From Brumimicrobium sp964585545 (GTDB lineage Bacteria; Bacteroidota; Bacteroidia; Flavobacteriales_D; Crocinitomicaceae): a DNA stretch of 64,000 nt. The first letter of the stretch is position 1. Each line of letters starts with the position of its first letter. Below the pieces are notes generated by a model. That model was not told the origin of the DNA. It did no database searches and saw only the letters and a program-made list of their open reading frames with translations. The DNA lies in assembly GCA_964585545.1 (NCBI GenBank), contig CAZPDT010000003.1, forward strand, positions 62,001 through 126,000, written 5' to 3'. This document shows positions 1 through 7,908 of the stretch, piece after piece. A program made the translations under genes and the position numbers.

Positions 1-1665
1 CGCAGAGGCGTAAGAGTACGAGTGGTTACTGATAACTCTACCCGTAACCGGAGTCCAAAATACAACCAGCCTATGTGGGATACGCTTCGAGCAGCAGGAA
101 TTTATAACATCGATGATGCAGGCACCGTCTATCAACCTGATGGGAGCATTGTTGAACTTTCTCAAAATCTTCCCAATGCAGGAGCGATAATGCACAACAA
201 ATATGCAGTTTTTGATGTGCTTAGTGAAAATCCAGAAGATGATTTTGTATGGACAGGTTCAATGAATATAACCTATACGGGGCCATGGAACACCAATGTC
301 ACTTTTGTTATAAAAGACAATGGAATAGCAAAAGCTTACAGTGAAGAATTTCAACAGATGTGGGGAAGCAAAACAGAAATTCCCAATCCCAATAAAGCCC
401 GATTTCACAAAGACAAATACAAGGTGTCTCAAAATATACATTATGTAAATAACATTAAAGTAGAAGTTTACTTTAGCCCGATGAATAGAAATCATACCCA
501 ACCAAGTATCTCGAAAAGAATTACCGAACTCATCAATCATTATGCTAAAAATGATGTTGAGTTTCTTTCTTTTGCAATTAGTCCTGATATTCCAATCAGT
601 CAAGCAATGATCAACCGTTCAGGCCGTGGAGAAATCCGTTTACAAGGTGTAATTGACCCAGCTTTTTATGCGCAATATAGAAATAAAGGTCAAATATGGG
701 CACAACCTGAAATGTCCTTTGGTAACCGCTTGGTTTTGCCTGCAAAAGAAGTAAGAAAACTCCATGCAAAAACAATCATTATCGATGCATTGTATCCTTA
801 CCCTGAAAAACACAAAGCAATTGTTATCGCGGGATCTTATAATTTCTCAAAAGCAGCGGAAAAATCAAATGATGAAAACATTTTAATGATTCACGATAAC
901 AAAATAGCAAATCAATTCTACCAAGATTTTATGGGCGTGCAAGGTCGTGCTTTAAAGAAATCCTATCACCGTCATCCATCAATTGATACCAATAAATGGT
1001 ACAGCAACTTCCGATTTAACCAAAATAAAGAAATTGAAATTGAGCTATCCGAAGGATTCTATTACCCTGTTCAATTACTTGGCGTAAACATCCCGCGTTT
1101 ATGGGCTGGGAGTAAAGATTCTAGTTATTTTTATGCTAAAGAGGCGCATCAATATCTGCAACAACTTTTAAAAGGAACTTCATTAAAAGTGGTGGCAGGA
1201 AAGGAAGTTCCAGAGCACAAATTTGGAAGTTTTTTTGGGTATATTAAAGCAAAAACAGACCGTGACACAATCGATGTCAATCGAAGAATGCTCTCTACCG
1301 GAAATGCCAGTTATTCTTTTTATAACAGGCAGCAAAGAGATTCTATTTTAGCATTTAAATCAATAGAAAAGCAAGCCAAAGAAAATAAACGTGGGATGTG
1401 GGCTTTTCCTGAAGCCGTCAATACAAAAATATTAAATGAGAAAGCCAGAAAACTAAAGGATTTATTTCCTTTGGACATCAATGAAGCAACTCCAAAAGAT
1501 CTCACTTATATTTCAGGAATTGGACCGAAGACTGCCCAAAAAATAATCGAATTTAGAAATGAACAAGGGGGAATTACCAATTTGGATGATCTCCTAAAAA
1601 TATGGGGCATTGGTCCAGCAACCTTAAAAAAACTAAAAGAACATTTAATAATCAAAGAAAAATAA
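1..1665 (+). CDS. PLD-like / SNase-like / HhH multidomain protein, 5' end cut by window
   Basis: The frame is open from base 1 and already codes for phospholipase-D-like sequence (RGVRVRVVTDN) before the first ATG at 22, so the true start lies outside the window. Residues counted from that ATG: a first HKD motif H58-K60-D65 (HNKYAVFD) followed by a GSMN stretch; a second HKD motif H248-K250-D255 (HAKTIIID) followed by GSYNFS; a staphylococcal-nuclease-like segment at about 340-465 (PVQLLGV, YAKEAHQYL, RGMWAFPEA); and two helix-hairpin-helix motifs at about 484-545 (ISGIGPKTAQKI, IWGIGPATLKKL) as in ComEA. Two HKD motifs make one complete PLD active site, so nuclease or phosphodiesterase activity on DNA is the likely role. 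In the SNase-like part the positions expected to hold the catalytic Arg, Glu and Arg carry Q, R and S, so that domain is probably inactive. The location cannot be judged without the N-terminus. The next gene starts 5 nt downstream. Confidence 0.8.
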   Translation, partial: RRGVRVRVVTDNSTRNRSPKYNQPMWDTLRAAGIYNIDDAGTVYQPDGSIVELSQNLPNAGAIMHNKYAVFDVLSENPEDDFVWTGSMNITYTGPWNTNVTFVIKDNGIAKAYSEEFQQMWGSKTEIPNPNKARFHKDKYKVSQNIHYVNNIKVEVYFSPMNRNHTQPSISKRITELINHYAKNDVEFLSFAISPDIPISQAMINRSGRGEIRLQGVIDPAFYAQYRNKGQIWAQPEMSFGNRLVLPAKEVRKLHAKTIIIDALYPYPEKHKAIVIAGSYNFSKAAEKSNDENILMIHDNKIANQFYQDFMGVQGRALKKSYHRHPSIDTNKWYSNFRFNQNKEIEIELSEGFYYPVQLLGVNIPRLWAGSKDSSYFYAKEAHQYLQQLLKGTSLKVVAGKEVPEHKFGSFFGYIKAKTDRDTIDVNRRMLSTGNASYSFYNRQQRDSILAFKSIEKQAKENKRGMWAFPEAVNTKILNEKARKLKDLFPLDINEATPKDLTYISGIGPKTAQKIIEFRNEQGGITNLDDLLKIWGIGPATLKKLKEHLIIKEK

Positions 1666-1669
1666 ATCC

Positions 1670-2566
1670 ATGAAAACTAAATCCTATTCTGTTTTGCTCT
1701 TTACTGTATTGCTCTTTACGTCTTGTGCAATGAACAGAACGTTTTTAAAACCAACCCGATTGGCTGATGATGAGAAATCTGAAACTTTGTATTTTCAAGA
1801 TGATACGGTGACTGTAAAATATCTAGGAAAGAACAATCAACCTCTATTCATTCGCAAGGGCAATGACACCGTTCAATTCAACCACACCATTGAAAGTGTA
1901 ATGTTTAAAAGTACAAGTGGAAATCTCATCAATGGTTGGATGATGAAATCAAAAAACGTCCAACCCAAAGCCACGATTTTATTTTTTCATGGCAATGCCC
2001 GTGATTTGGCAAGCACTAATTGGGCAATGACCAAATTATTAAAATACGGTTTTCAAGTCTTTGCTATTGATTATAGTGGATACGGAAGATCTCGGGGAAA
2101 AGCAACCCGTAAAAATGTACTCAAAGATGGTAACTCAGCCCTTGATTATTTATTGACTCGTGAGGATGTTAAGGGCATGAAAATTATTATTTATGGACAA
2201 TCTTTAGGCGCCCATCTTTCAGTTGTTGTGGCAGCGATGAATCAAGATAAAATAGATGCTTTGGTAGAAGAGGCCGGTTTTTCATCACACAAAGAAATCG
2301 GAAGGGAATTTGCTGGTTTCCTAGGCCCTATGTTTGTTAAAGAGGAATACAGCGCTAAAGATTCTATTGTTAATTACCACAAACCCATTCTCATTATTCA
2401 CAGTACAGAAGATGACGTTGTCCCGTTCAAAATGGGTCAGGAATTGTATCAACTTGCGAATGAACCCAAGGAGTTTTATAAAATTGATGGCTGCCATACC
2501 TGCGGTTCTCGTATATATGCCAAAGAAATTGCAACGAAGATATTAAAGATGGTCGACTTAGAATGA
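1670..2566 (+). CDS. Alpha/beta-hydrolase lipoprotein
   Basis: A 298-residue serine hydrolase. The N-terminus is a lipoprotein signal with the lipid Cys at 19 (LLFTSC), so it is probably anchored in the envelope. The fold is shown by the oxyanion segment FFHGNAR (105-111), the nucleophile elbow GQSLG with Ser178, an acid at D248/D249 (STEDDVVPF) and the catalytic His276 (GCHTCG). This pattern matches the Bem46/dienelactone-hydrolase-like group, which acts on esters or peptides; the substrate is unknown. It begins 5 nt after the upstream nuclease-like gene and is probably co-transcribed with it, but nothing in either sequence shows a shared function. It converges with the heptose operon; the 84-nt gap shows no clear terminator. 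Confidence 0.82.
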   Translation: MKTKSYSVLLFTVLLFTSCAMNRTFLKPTRLADDEKSETLYFQDDTVTVKYLGKNNQPLFIRKGNDTVQFNHTIESVMFKSTSGNLINGWMMKSKNVQPKATILFFHGNARDLASTNWAMTKLLKYGFQVFAIDYSGYGRSRGKATRKNVLKDGNSALDYLLTREDVKGMKIIIYGQSLGAHLSVVVAAMNQDKIDALVEEAGFSSHKEIGREFAGFLGPMFVKEEYSAKDSIVNYHKPILIIHSTEDDVVPFKMGQELYQLANEPKEFYKIDGCHTCGSRIYAKEIATKILKMVDLE

Positions 2567-2650
2567 TGGAGCCTACGAACTTATTATTTTCAAGTTTGCA
2601 TCTGCGTTTAATCATACATTTCTGTGATAAATAGAATCTTCTTGTAGAAA

Positions 2651-3880
2651 CTAAACTGGATCAAATATTGACTGAATCAAACAAGCAAAATCATACAACG
2701 ACGAAAGGGTATAGTAATCACCTTGTTTATTTTTTTGAATCATTACATTGGCCATTCCTGCTTTTCTTCCAAACTCCATATCGCTTGTAGAATCACCAAC
2801 CATTATCGACTTCTTCAAATTGACAGATGGGAAATCTTGTTTTGCCTTTACAGCCATTCCAATTTTAGGCTTGCGCATTTCACTGTTTTCAGCAACCAAG
2901 TGTGGTGCGTAATAAATGCGATCGATTCGACCACCATTTTCTTGGATTTGGAAGTTAAGATGTTTGTGAATCAGAGTTAAATCTTCTTCTGTCATCAATC
3001 CTTTTCCTATCCCCTGCTGATTGGTTACAATAAATATTTTCCCGAAGTAGTTAGACAAGATATTAATTGCAGATAAAGCATCTGGTAAAAGCTCAAGCTC
3101 CTCTATTTTTTTAACATAATCATTGTCTATTTTTTTGTTGATTACACCATCCCGATCTAAGAATAAGGACCAAGAATTATCGACATTAAAAAATGTTCCT
3201 ATTTCAGTTTGCGCCTTTTTAAAATCTTCTGGCACTCCAATATCTAAAAAATATCCTTTGATTAAGAACCCATAAATGGATGTTGATTGCACATAAGCCT
3301 CAAAGTAATCTTTTTCAATAGAAAATTGATTAGGCCATTCATGTTTAAGGAAAGACTTTACATTAAAAATGTATAAGCCAGCATTGATTACTCCTTGGGA
3401 AACAGGGCGCTTTTCAACAAACTCATAAATTTGAAAATCAGTATCAAATTGAACTGTTCCATACCGTTCGAAGTCCTTCATTTGTTTGAGTGCTAAAGTA
3501 ACATTGGCTCCTTTATCGATATGAAACTCCATTTGCTTTTGCAAATCAGAAACCACAAGAGAATCCCCATTAGCAACAACTACATTTTCTTCTTTTGTAA
3601 AACGCAATGCATTCTTTATTGCCCCTCCAGTCCCCAAAGGCTCGTTCTCTACAGCATAAATAATTTTGTGATTTTTATACGCATCCCCAAAATGATTTTG
3701 AATTTGTTCCGACTTATAACCCACAGATAAAATAAAGGATTTAACTCCTTGTTGGATCAAGGCATCCATTTGATACTCCAAAAAAGGACATCCTTGAATA
3801 ATTGCCATTGATTTTGGAGTATGACTGGAAACATTCTTGAGTCGTGTTCCTAAACCACCTGCTAAAATTACTGCCTCCAT
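2651..3880 (-). CDS. hddC-gmhB: Fused heptose-1-phosphate nucleotidyltransferase / heptose-bisphosphate phosphatase
   Basis: This 409-residue protein joins two steps of heptose nucleotide synthesis. Residues 1-235 are a sugar-phosphate nucleotidyltransferase (LAGGLGTRLK at 7-16, ENEPLGTGGAI, ANGDSLV), like HddC, which makes GDP-D-glycero-alpha-D-manno-heptose. Residues 238-409 are a HAD phosphatase (FLDRDGVINKK with D242 and D244, VTNQQGIGKG, MVGDSTSDMEFG) like GmhB, which removes the 7-phosphate from heptose 1,7-bisphosphate. The GmhB zinc loop is altered: the region YYAPHLVAENSEMRKPK keeps the His but lacks the usual three Cys. It is the last gene of a minus-strand operon, 6 nt after gmhA. 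GDP rather than ADP product is inferred from the neighbouring hddA-type kinase. Confidence 0.85.
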   Translation of the reverse strand: MEAVILAGGLGTRLKNVSSHTPKSMAIIQGCPFLEYQMDALIQQGVKSFILSVGYKSEQIQNHFGDAYKNHKIIYAVENEPLGTGGAIKNALRFTKEENVVVANGDSLVVSDLQKQMEFHIDKGANVTLALKQMKDFERYGTVQFDTDFQIYEFVEKRPVSQGVINAGLYIFNVKSFLKHEWPNQFSIEKDYFEAYVQSTSIYGFLIKGYFLDIGVPEDFKKAQTEIGTFFNVDNSWSLFLDRDGVINKKIDNDYVKKIEELELLPDALSAINILSNYFGKIFIVTNQQGIGKGLMTEEDLTLIHKHLNFQIQENGGRIDRIYYAPHLVAENSEMRKPKIGMAVKAKQDFPSVNLKKSIMVGDSTSDMEFGRKAGMANVMIQKNKQGDYYTLSSLYDFACLIQSIFDPV

Positions 3881-3886
3881 TTTGTT

Positions 3887-4474
3887 TTAGGTATTGGGAA
3901 ACATTTCCTGTTCTACTATTTCACATATTGAATGACCGATGAGCATGTGACATTCCTGAATTCGCGGAGTGTCTTTTGAAGGTACATCGATCAAAATATC
4001 ACAATGGTCTTTCATCTTTCCTCCTCCTCCACCGGTAAACCCTACAGTCAACATTCCAATTTCCTGGGCTTGAATTAAGGCATTAATTGCATTTTTAGAG
4101 TTGCCAGAAGTAGACAATGCAATCAATACGTCACCAGATCGTCCCATAGCTTTAACAAGTCGTGCATAAATCGCTTCATAAGAGTAATCATTGGCCACAG
4201 CAGTTAAGTACGAAGTGTTCACGTGCAATGCTTCCGCAAAGAGAGGTGGGCGGTCGAAGTAATAACGTCCCGAAAGTTCTGCCGACAAATGTTGCGCATC
4301 TGCAGCTGAACCTCCATTTCCACAAAAAAGAACCTTCCCGTCATTTCTATAAGTTGCAACAATTTGATCGGCTAACTTTGTGACGGCTTTCAGCAATTGT
4401 TTGTCCTCAAACAACTGCTGCTTTAACGCTATTGAATTTTTTAAATTATTTCCTATTACTGTTGACTTGTCCAT
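3887..4474 (-). CDS. gmhA: Sedoheptulose-7-phosphate isomerase
   Basis: GmhA converts sedoheptulose 7-phosphate to D-glycero-D-manno-heptose 7-phosphate, the first committed step of bacterial heptose synthesis. The SIS fold is clear: FCGNGGSAADAQHLSAEL, then ALSTSGNSKNAINAL, then TGGGGGKMKDHCD, and a C-terminal QECHMLIGHSICEIVE helix with the usual His/Glu. The product is about 195 residues, the family's normal size. I start at the ATG at 4474 (MDKSTVIGN), which overlaps the end of hddA by 19 nt; an upstream in-frame ATG at 4513 would add 13 residues that do not look like GmhA. It lies between hddA and hddC-gmhB in the same operon. Confidence 0.9.
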   Translation of the reverse strand: MDKSTVIGNNLKNSIALKQQLFEDKQLLKAVTKLADQIVATYRNDGKVLFCGNGGSAADAQHLSAELSGRYYFDRPPLFAEALHVNTSYLTAVANDYSYEAIYARLVKAMGRSGDVLIALSTSGNSKNAINALIQAQEIGMLTVGFTGGGGGKMKDHCDILIDVPSKDTPRIQECHMLIGHSICEIVEQEMFPNT

Positions 4475-5484
4475 GTTTCTAATCCATTTATTTGGAAGCG
4501 ATAGCGCTGCCATTTTACATCTAATTTATCCAAAGATTCAATTACATCAAACCGGGTGTTGTTGGGGCAATAAAAAATCATAAATCCACCACCTCCAGCT
4601 CCTGATATTTTTCCTCCTGTTGCACCCGCTGATAAAGCAGTGTCATAAATTGTATTGATTGTATCATTTGAGATGCCACTTGCCAGTTTTTTCTTGTTCT
4701 CCCAACTTTGCTGAAGGGGTTGTTCAATTTTATACAGTTCACTTTTTAATATGGCTTCTTTCATTTTATAAGCCTGTGCTTTGAGTTGATGTGAAGCTTC
4801 AATTGCATCGGATTGCTTTTTCTCAAAATTCGAGCGTTGAATGTCAATTATTTTTGAAGATTCCCTTTGGGTTTTCGTATAAAACAATAAAAGATGAAAT
4901 TCCAAATCCCTTAAAACTTCCGATTTTATTCTTAGTGGATTAACTATAACTCTGTTGTTTTCATAAAACTCCATAAAGTTCATTCCACCAAAAGTAGCAG
5001 CATACTGGTCTTGCTTCCCCCCTGCCATATTCAAGTCTTCACGTTCAATTTGAACCGCCAATTGGGCAATATCATATTCCCCTAGAGGTAGGCCCAACCA
5101 CTCAACAAAAGCACCAATACAAGCGACAACAAGTGTAGAAGATGTACCCAATCCCGAACCTGTTGGAACGTCCATAGTGGTAATAATTTCACAGGGTAAT
5201 GACGCTTTTACAAAGTCTTTAACCAATCGATTGTAAACGCCAATTTGTAACCTTAATTCTGGAGTTTCTGCCAACTCTTCTGTGGCCTTAAACTCCTGTT
5301 TTACACCACTATTAATTGCATTAATTATCACCTTGTCATCATCTCTAGGGATAATAACAACTGTAGCATAAAGATCTATGGATGCATTTAAAACCGCACC
5401 ACCATATTGATCTGAATAAGGAGAGACATCTGTTCCACCTCCTGCAATTCCAATCCTAAAAGGAGCTTTACTAATGTATTTCAT
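4456..5484 (-). CDS. hddA: D-glycero-alpha-D-manno-heptose 7-phosphate kinase
   Basis: A GHMP-family sugar kinase that phosphorylates heptose 7-phosphate at C1 with ATP. Visible motifs are the N-terminal RIGIAGGGTDVSPYSDQYGG, the GHMP ATP loop PTGSGLGTSSTLVVA, and the C-terminal GATGGKISGAGGGGFMIFYC. I start at the ATG at 5484 (MKYISKAPFRIG), where homology begins; the longer frame from 5532 adds 16 residues inside the preceding glycosyltransferase gene. This start overlaps that gene by 14 nt, which suggests translational coupling. With gmhA and the hddC-gmhB fusion downstream, every step from sedoheptulose 7-phosphate to the nucleotide-activated heptose is covered. Confidence 0.9.
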   Translation of the reverse strand: MKYISKAPFRIGIAGGGTDVSPYSDQYGGAVLNASIDLYATVVIIPRDDDKVIINAINSGVKQEFKATEELAETPELRLQIGVYNRLVKDFVKASLPCEIITTMDVPTGSGLGTSSTLVVACIGAFVEWLGLPLGEYDIAQLAVQIEREDLNMAGGKQDQYAATFGGMNFMEFYENNRVIVNPLRIKSEVLRDLEFHLLLFYTKTQRESSKIIDIQRSNFEKKQSDAIEASHQLKAQAYKMKEAILKSELYKIEQPLQQSWENKKKLASGISNDTINTIYDTALSAGATGGKISGAGGGGFMIFYCPNNTRFDVIESLDKLDVKWQRYRFQINGLETWTSQQ

Positions 5485-6628
5485 CGTTGTTAAAGATATT
5501 GATTTGGTTGGATAATAAGAAAATATTTTCAACTAATATCTCCCAACTGTATTTCTTTTTCTCTTCTTTGATATTTTCAACCATCTTAATTTGCTGACTT
5601 CCTTCAAAATATTTCAAAACAGCATCTTTTAGTGCCCCTTTATCGACAGGCACAACATATCCAACTTTTCCATCAGGACACATCTCTTTTAATCCACCAA
5701 CATCGGTCACAATCATCGGTTTGTTAAAGTGATATGCAATTTGAGTCACGCCACTTTGTGTAGCTGTTTTATATGGTTGAACAACTACATCAGCGGCACA
5801 AAAATAATACTTAACCTCCGAGTCGGGTATAAAATGATCGATTTGAATAATGTTTTTTTCTAGATTATATTTCTCAATCAACTCTTGGTATGGCTTTTTA
5901 TCTGTGTAATATTCTCCTGCGATAATCAATTTGATTTTTAAATTTTGAATTGATGGCGATGCAAAGGCTTCCAACAAAAGATCGAGTCCTTTATATTCAC
6001 GAATGATTCCAAAAAACAGTATATATTTAAAGTTCGAATCTAAATTGAGTTGCTTCTGCGCCTCCTTTTGGGGCATAAGCTCACCAAAATTATCATATAT
6101 TGGATGGGGAGAAATTAACCTTGGTGTTTTTGTGTCAAAAATAGACAGATCATCATTCACACTTTTTGTCATGGATATAAAGCCATCTATTGGTTTTACA
6201 AAATACCGCGTAAACATCTTGTCTCCTATCCTAGATTCATGTGGAATAATATTATCAAGTATAGAAATAACTTTGCTGTGTTTGTTCTTTTTTATCCGCC
6301 TTAAAATAGTTCCAAAGCAAGGCCCCATAAAGGGCAACCAATATTTGACAATCACAATATCGGGTTTGTCATTTTTAATTTTATTCCCTACTTTCCACCA
6401 ATTAAATGGATTAACAGCATTAATTGCACGTTCAATTTGAAGTGTGTTGGTTACTTCTTCATCGACAAACTGTGATCGCCCAGGAAATAAAAAATTTGGA
6501 TATTGCAAACTAAAAGTATACACTTTCACATGGTGTCCTTCTTCTTCAAATGCCTTGGCAAGACGCTCGTTATACGCTGCCAATCCACCTCGATAAGGAT
6601 GTGCTGAACCAATAATTACAATATTCAT
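5471..6628 (-). CDS. GT4-type glycosyltransferase, first gene of the heptose operon
   Basis: A 385-residue GT-B glycosyltransferase. The N-terminus (MNIVIIGSAHPYRGGLAAYN) is a typical GT4 acceptor-side opening with a glycine loop, and the C-terminal half has the donor-binding pattern: FGIIREYKGLDLLLEAF, IIAGEYYTD, then VVQPYKTATQSGVTQIAYHF and TDVGGLKEMCPDGKVGYVVP. No signal peptide is present, so it would act at the cytoplasmic face. As the first gene before hddA, gmhA and hddC-gmhB it may transfer the heptose made by the operon, or a neighbouring sugar, onto a surface glycan; that is inference. No flippase or polymerase is nearby. Confidence 0.82.
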   Translation of the reverse strand: MNIVIIGSAHPYRGGLAAYNERLAKAFEEEGHHVKVYTFSLQYPNFLFPGRSQFVDEEVTNTLQIERAINAVNPFNWWKVGNKIKNDKPDIVIVKYWLPFMGPCFGTILRRIKKNKHSKVISILDNIIPHESRIGDKMFTRYFVKPIDGFISMTKSVNDDLSIFDTKTPRLISPHPIYDNFGELMPQKEAQKQLNLDSNFKYILFFGIIREYKGLDLLLEAFASPSIQNLKIKLIIAGEYYTDKKPYQELIEKYNLEKNIIQIDHFIPDSEVKYYFCAADVVVQPYKTATQSGVTQIAYHFNKPMIVTDVGGLKEMCPDGKVGYVVPVDKGALKDAVLKYFEGSQQIKMVENIKEEKKKYSWEILVENIFLLSNQINIFNNDEIH

Positions 6629-6659
6629 AAAAATAAAAATTTTAAGCCTTTGGATGGTT

Positions 6660-6667
6660 CAAAAATA
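6660..6667 (-). promoter_or_regulatory. Candidate -7 box for the heptose operon
   Basis: On the minus strand this reads TATTTTTG, matching the Bacteroidota -7 consensus TAnnTTTG, 32 nt before the glycosyltransferase start. No good TTTG -33 box sits at the usual distance, so support is limited. Confidence 0.35.
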
Positions 6668-6691
6668 AGGAAATCCTGAACAACTGTCATT

Positions 6692-6808
6692 TTAACCCGA
6701 ATTATTCGTACATTTTCTATTCCAAAGATAGCAGGCATTTTAGCTTTTCATAACGAAAGCTGATGAACCGAGCTTGCGAGCTCAACGCAGTTAATAGTTC
6801 GGGTTAAG
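6692..6808. repeat. Structured intergenic repeat with terminal inverted repeats
   Basis: The ends are inverted copies: TTAACCCGAATTATTCG on the left and, read on the other strand, TTAACCCGAACTATTAA on the right. Inside are two short hairpins (AGCTTT/AAAGCT and GAGCT-TGCG-AGCTC). The left end matches motifs seen at about nine other intergenic sites, and the interior TGAACCGAGCTTGCGAGCTCAACGC (25 nt region at 6764-6788) recurs at 45624-45648 with 21 of 25 bases identical. It lies between two divergent genes, so it is not simply a shared terminator. It could be a REP/MITE-like element; no coding frame is inside. Confidence 0.65.
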
Positions 6809-6907
6809 TCAAACAATCGGCTATTTTTTATCTTAATTTTTGTTGTAAACATTCCGAAAATCAATCAATATGATTACATTTATGGTTCGAAAAAAAATGA
6901 ACTTATT

Positions 6908-7801
6908 ATGATAAAAAAGGTAGCAGTGATAGGTGCTGGAACAATGGGAAACGGAATTGCTCACGTTTTTGCACAATTTGGATACGAAACCGCATTAATA
7001 GATATCTCACAAGGAGCATTAGACAAAGGAATGGCTACGATTGAGAAAAATCTTGACCGCATGATTAAAAAGGAAAAAATCAGTGCAGAAGACAAATCAG
7101 CAACTTTTAATCGATTAAACACCTATACTTCAACTGAGGAAGGTGTTAAAGACGCTGATTTAATTGTGGAAGCGGCAACGGAAAATGAAGCACTCAAGTT
7201 TAAAATCTTTGAGCAAATAGATAAAGCTGCAAAGCCAGAAGCCATTCTTGCCACAAACACTTCTTCCATCTCTATTACCAAGATTGCAGCGTGTACTTAT
7301 CGACCAGAAAAGGTAATTGGAATGCATTTTATGAACCCCGTTCCAATGATGAAATTGGTTGAAATTATTCGGGGGTACTCTACTTCCGATGCAGTGACAA
7401 AAGCCATTATGGAGACTTCAAAATCTTTAAAAAAGACACCTGTTGAAGTCAATGATTACCCTGGTTTTGTTGCGAATCGCATCTTAATGCCTATGATTAA
7501 TGAAGCCATCATTACGCTCAATGAAGGAGTAGCAGGTGTTGAAGAAATTGATACTGTTATGAAATTGGGAATGGCTCATCCAATGGGACCTTTACAATTG
7601 GCGGATTTCATCGGGCTAGATGTATGTTTAGCGATTATGGAAGTGCTTTATGACGGTTTGGGAAATTCAAAATATGCACCTTGTCCACTGTTGGTCAACA
7701 TGGTCGCAGCAGGTAAAAAAGGAGTCAAATCTGGTGAAGGTTTTTATAACTGGAGCGGAGGAACGAAAGAACTTATTGTGGCAGATAATTTCCAGAAATA
7801 G
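6908..7801 (+). CDS. 3-hydroxybutyryl-CoA / 3-hydroxyacyl-CoA dehydrogenase
   Basis: A 297-residue NAD(P)-dependent dehydrogenase that oxidises or forms 3-hydroxyacyl-CoA. The N-terminal Rossmann fold has the dinucleotide loop VAVIGAGTMGNGIA at residues 5-18. LIVEAATENEALK, LATNTSSISITKIA and GMHFMNPVPMMKLVEI (with the catalytic His) follow, then the C-terminal dimerisation domain (PGFVANRILMPMINEA, GLDVCLAIMEVLY, GKKGVKSGEGFYNW). Length and motifs match stand-alone Hbd/PaaH enzymes, not the large FadB fusion. It is transcribed alone, diverging from the heptose operon. Both butyryl-CoA metabolism and fatty-acid oxidation are possible roles; no neighbour settles which. Confidence 0.9.
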   Translation: MIKKVAVIGAGTMGNGIAHVFAQFGYETALIDISQGALDKGMATIEKNLDRMIKKEKISAEDKSATFNRLNTYTSTEEGVKDADLIVEAATENEALKFKIFEQIDKAAKPEAILATNTSSISITKIAACTYRPEKVIGMHFMNPVPMMKLVEIIRGYSTSDAVTKAIMETSKSLKKTPVEVNDYPGFVANRILMPMINEAIITLNEGVAGVEEIDTVMKLGMAHPMGPLQLADFIGLDVCLAIMEVLYDGLGNSKYAPCPLLVNMVAAGKKGVKSGEGFYNWSGGTKELIVADNFQK

Positions 7802-7908
7802 ATCAGCCAAAAAATACGGTTGTTTTAAAATAAATATTCCTTATCAGTACTTGATGAGTTTGGAACAACCTTTGTGTAACATTTAAGCGTTTTAAACGTT
7901 ATTCGACT

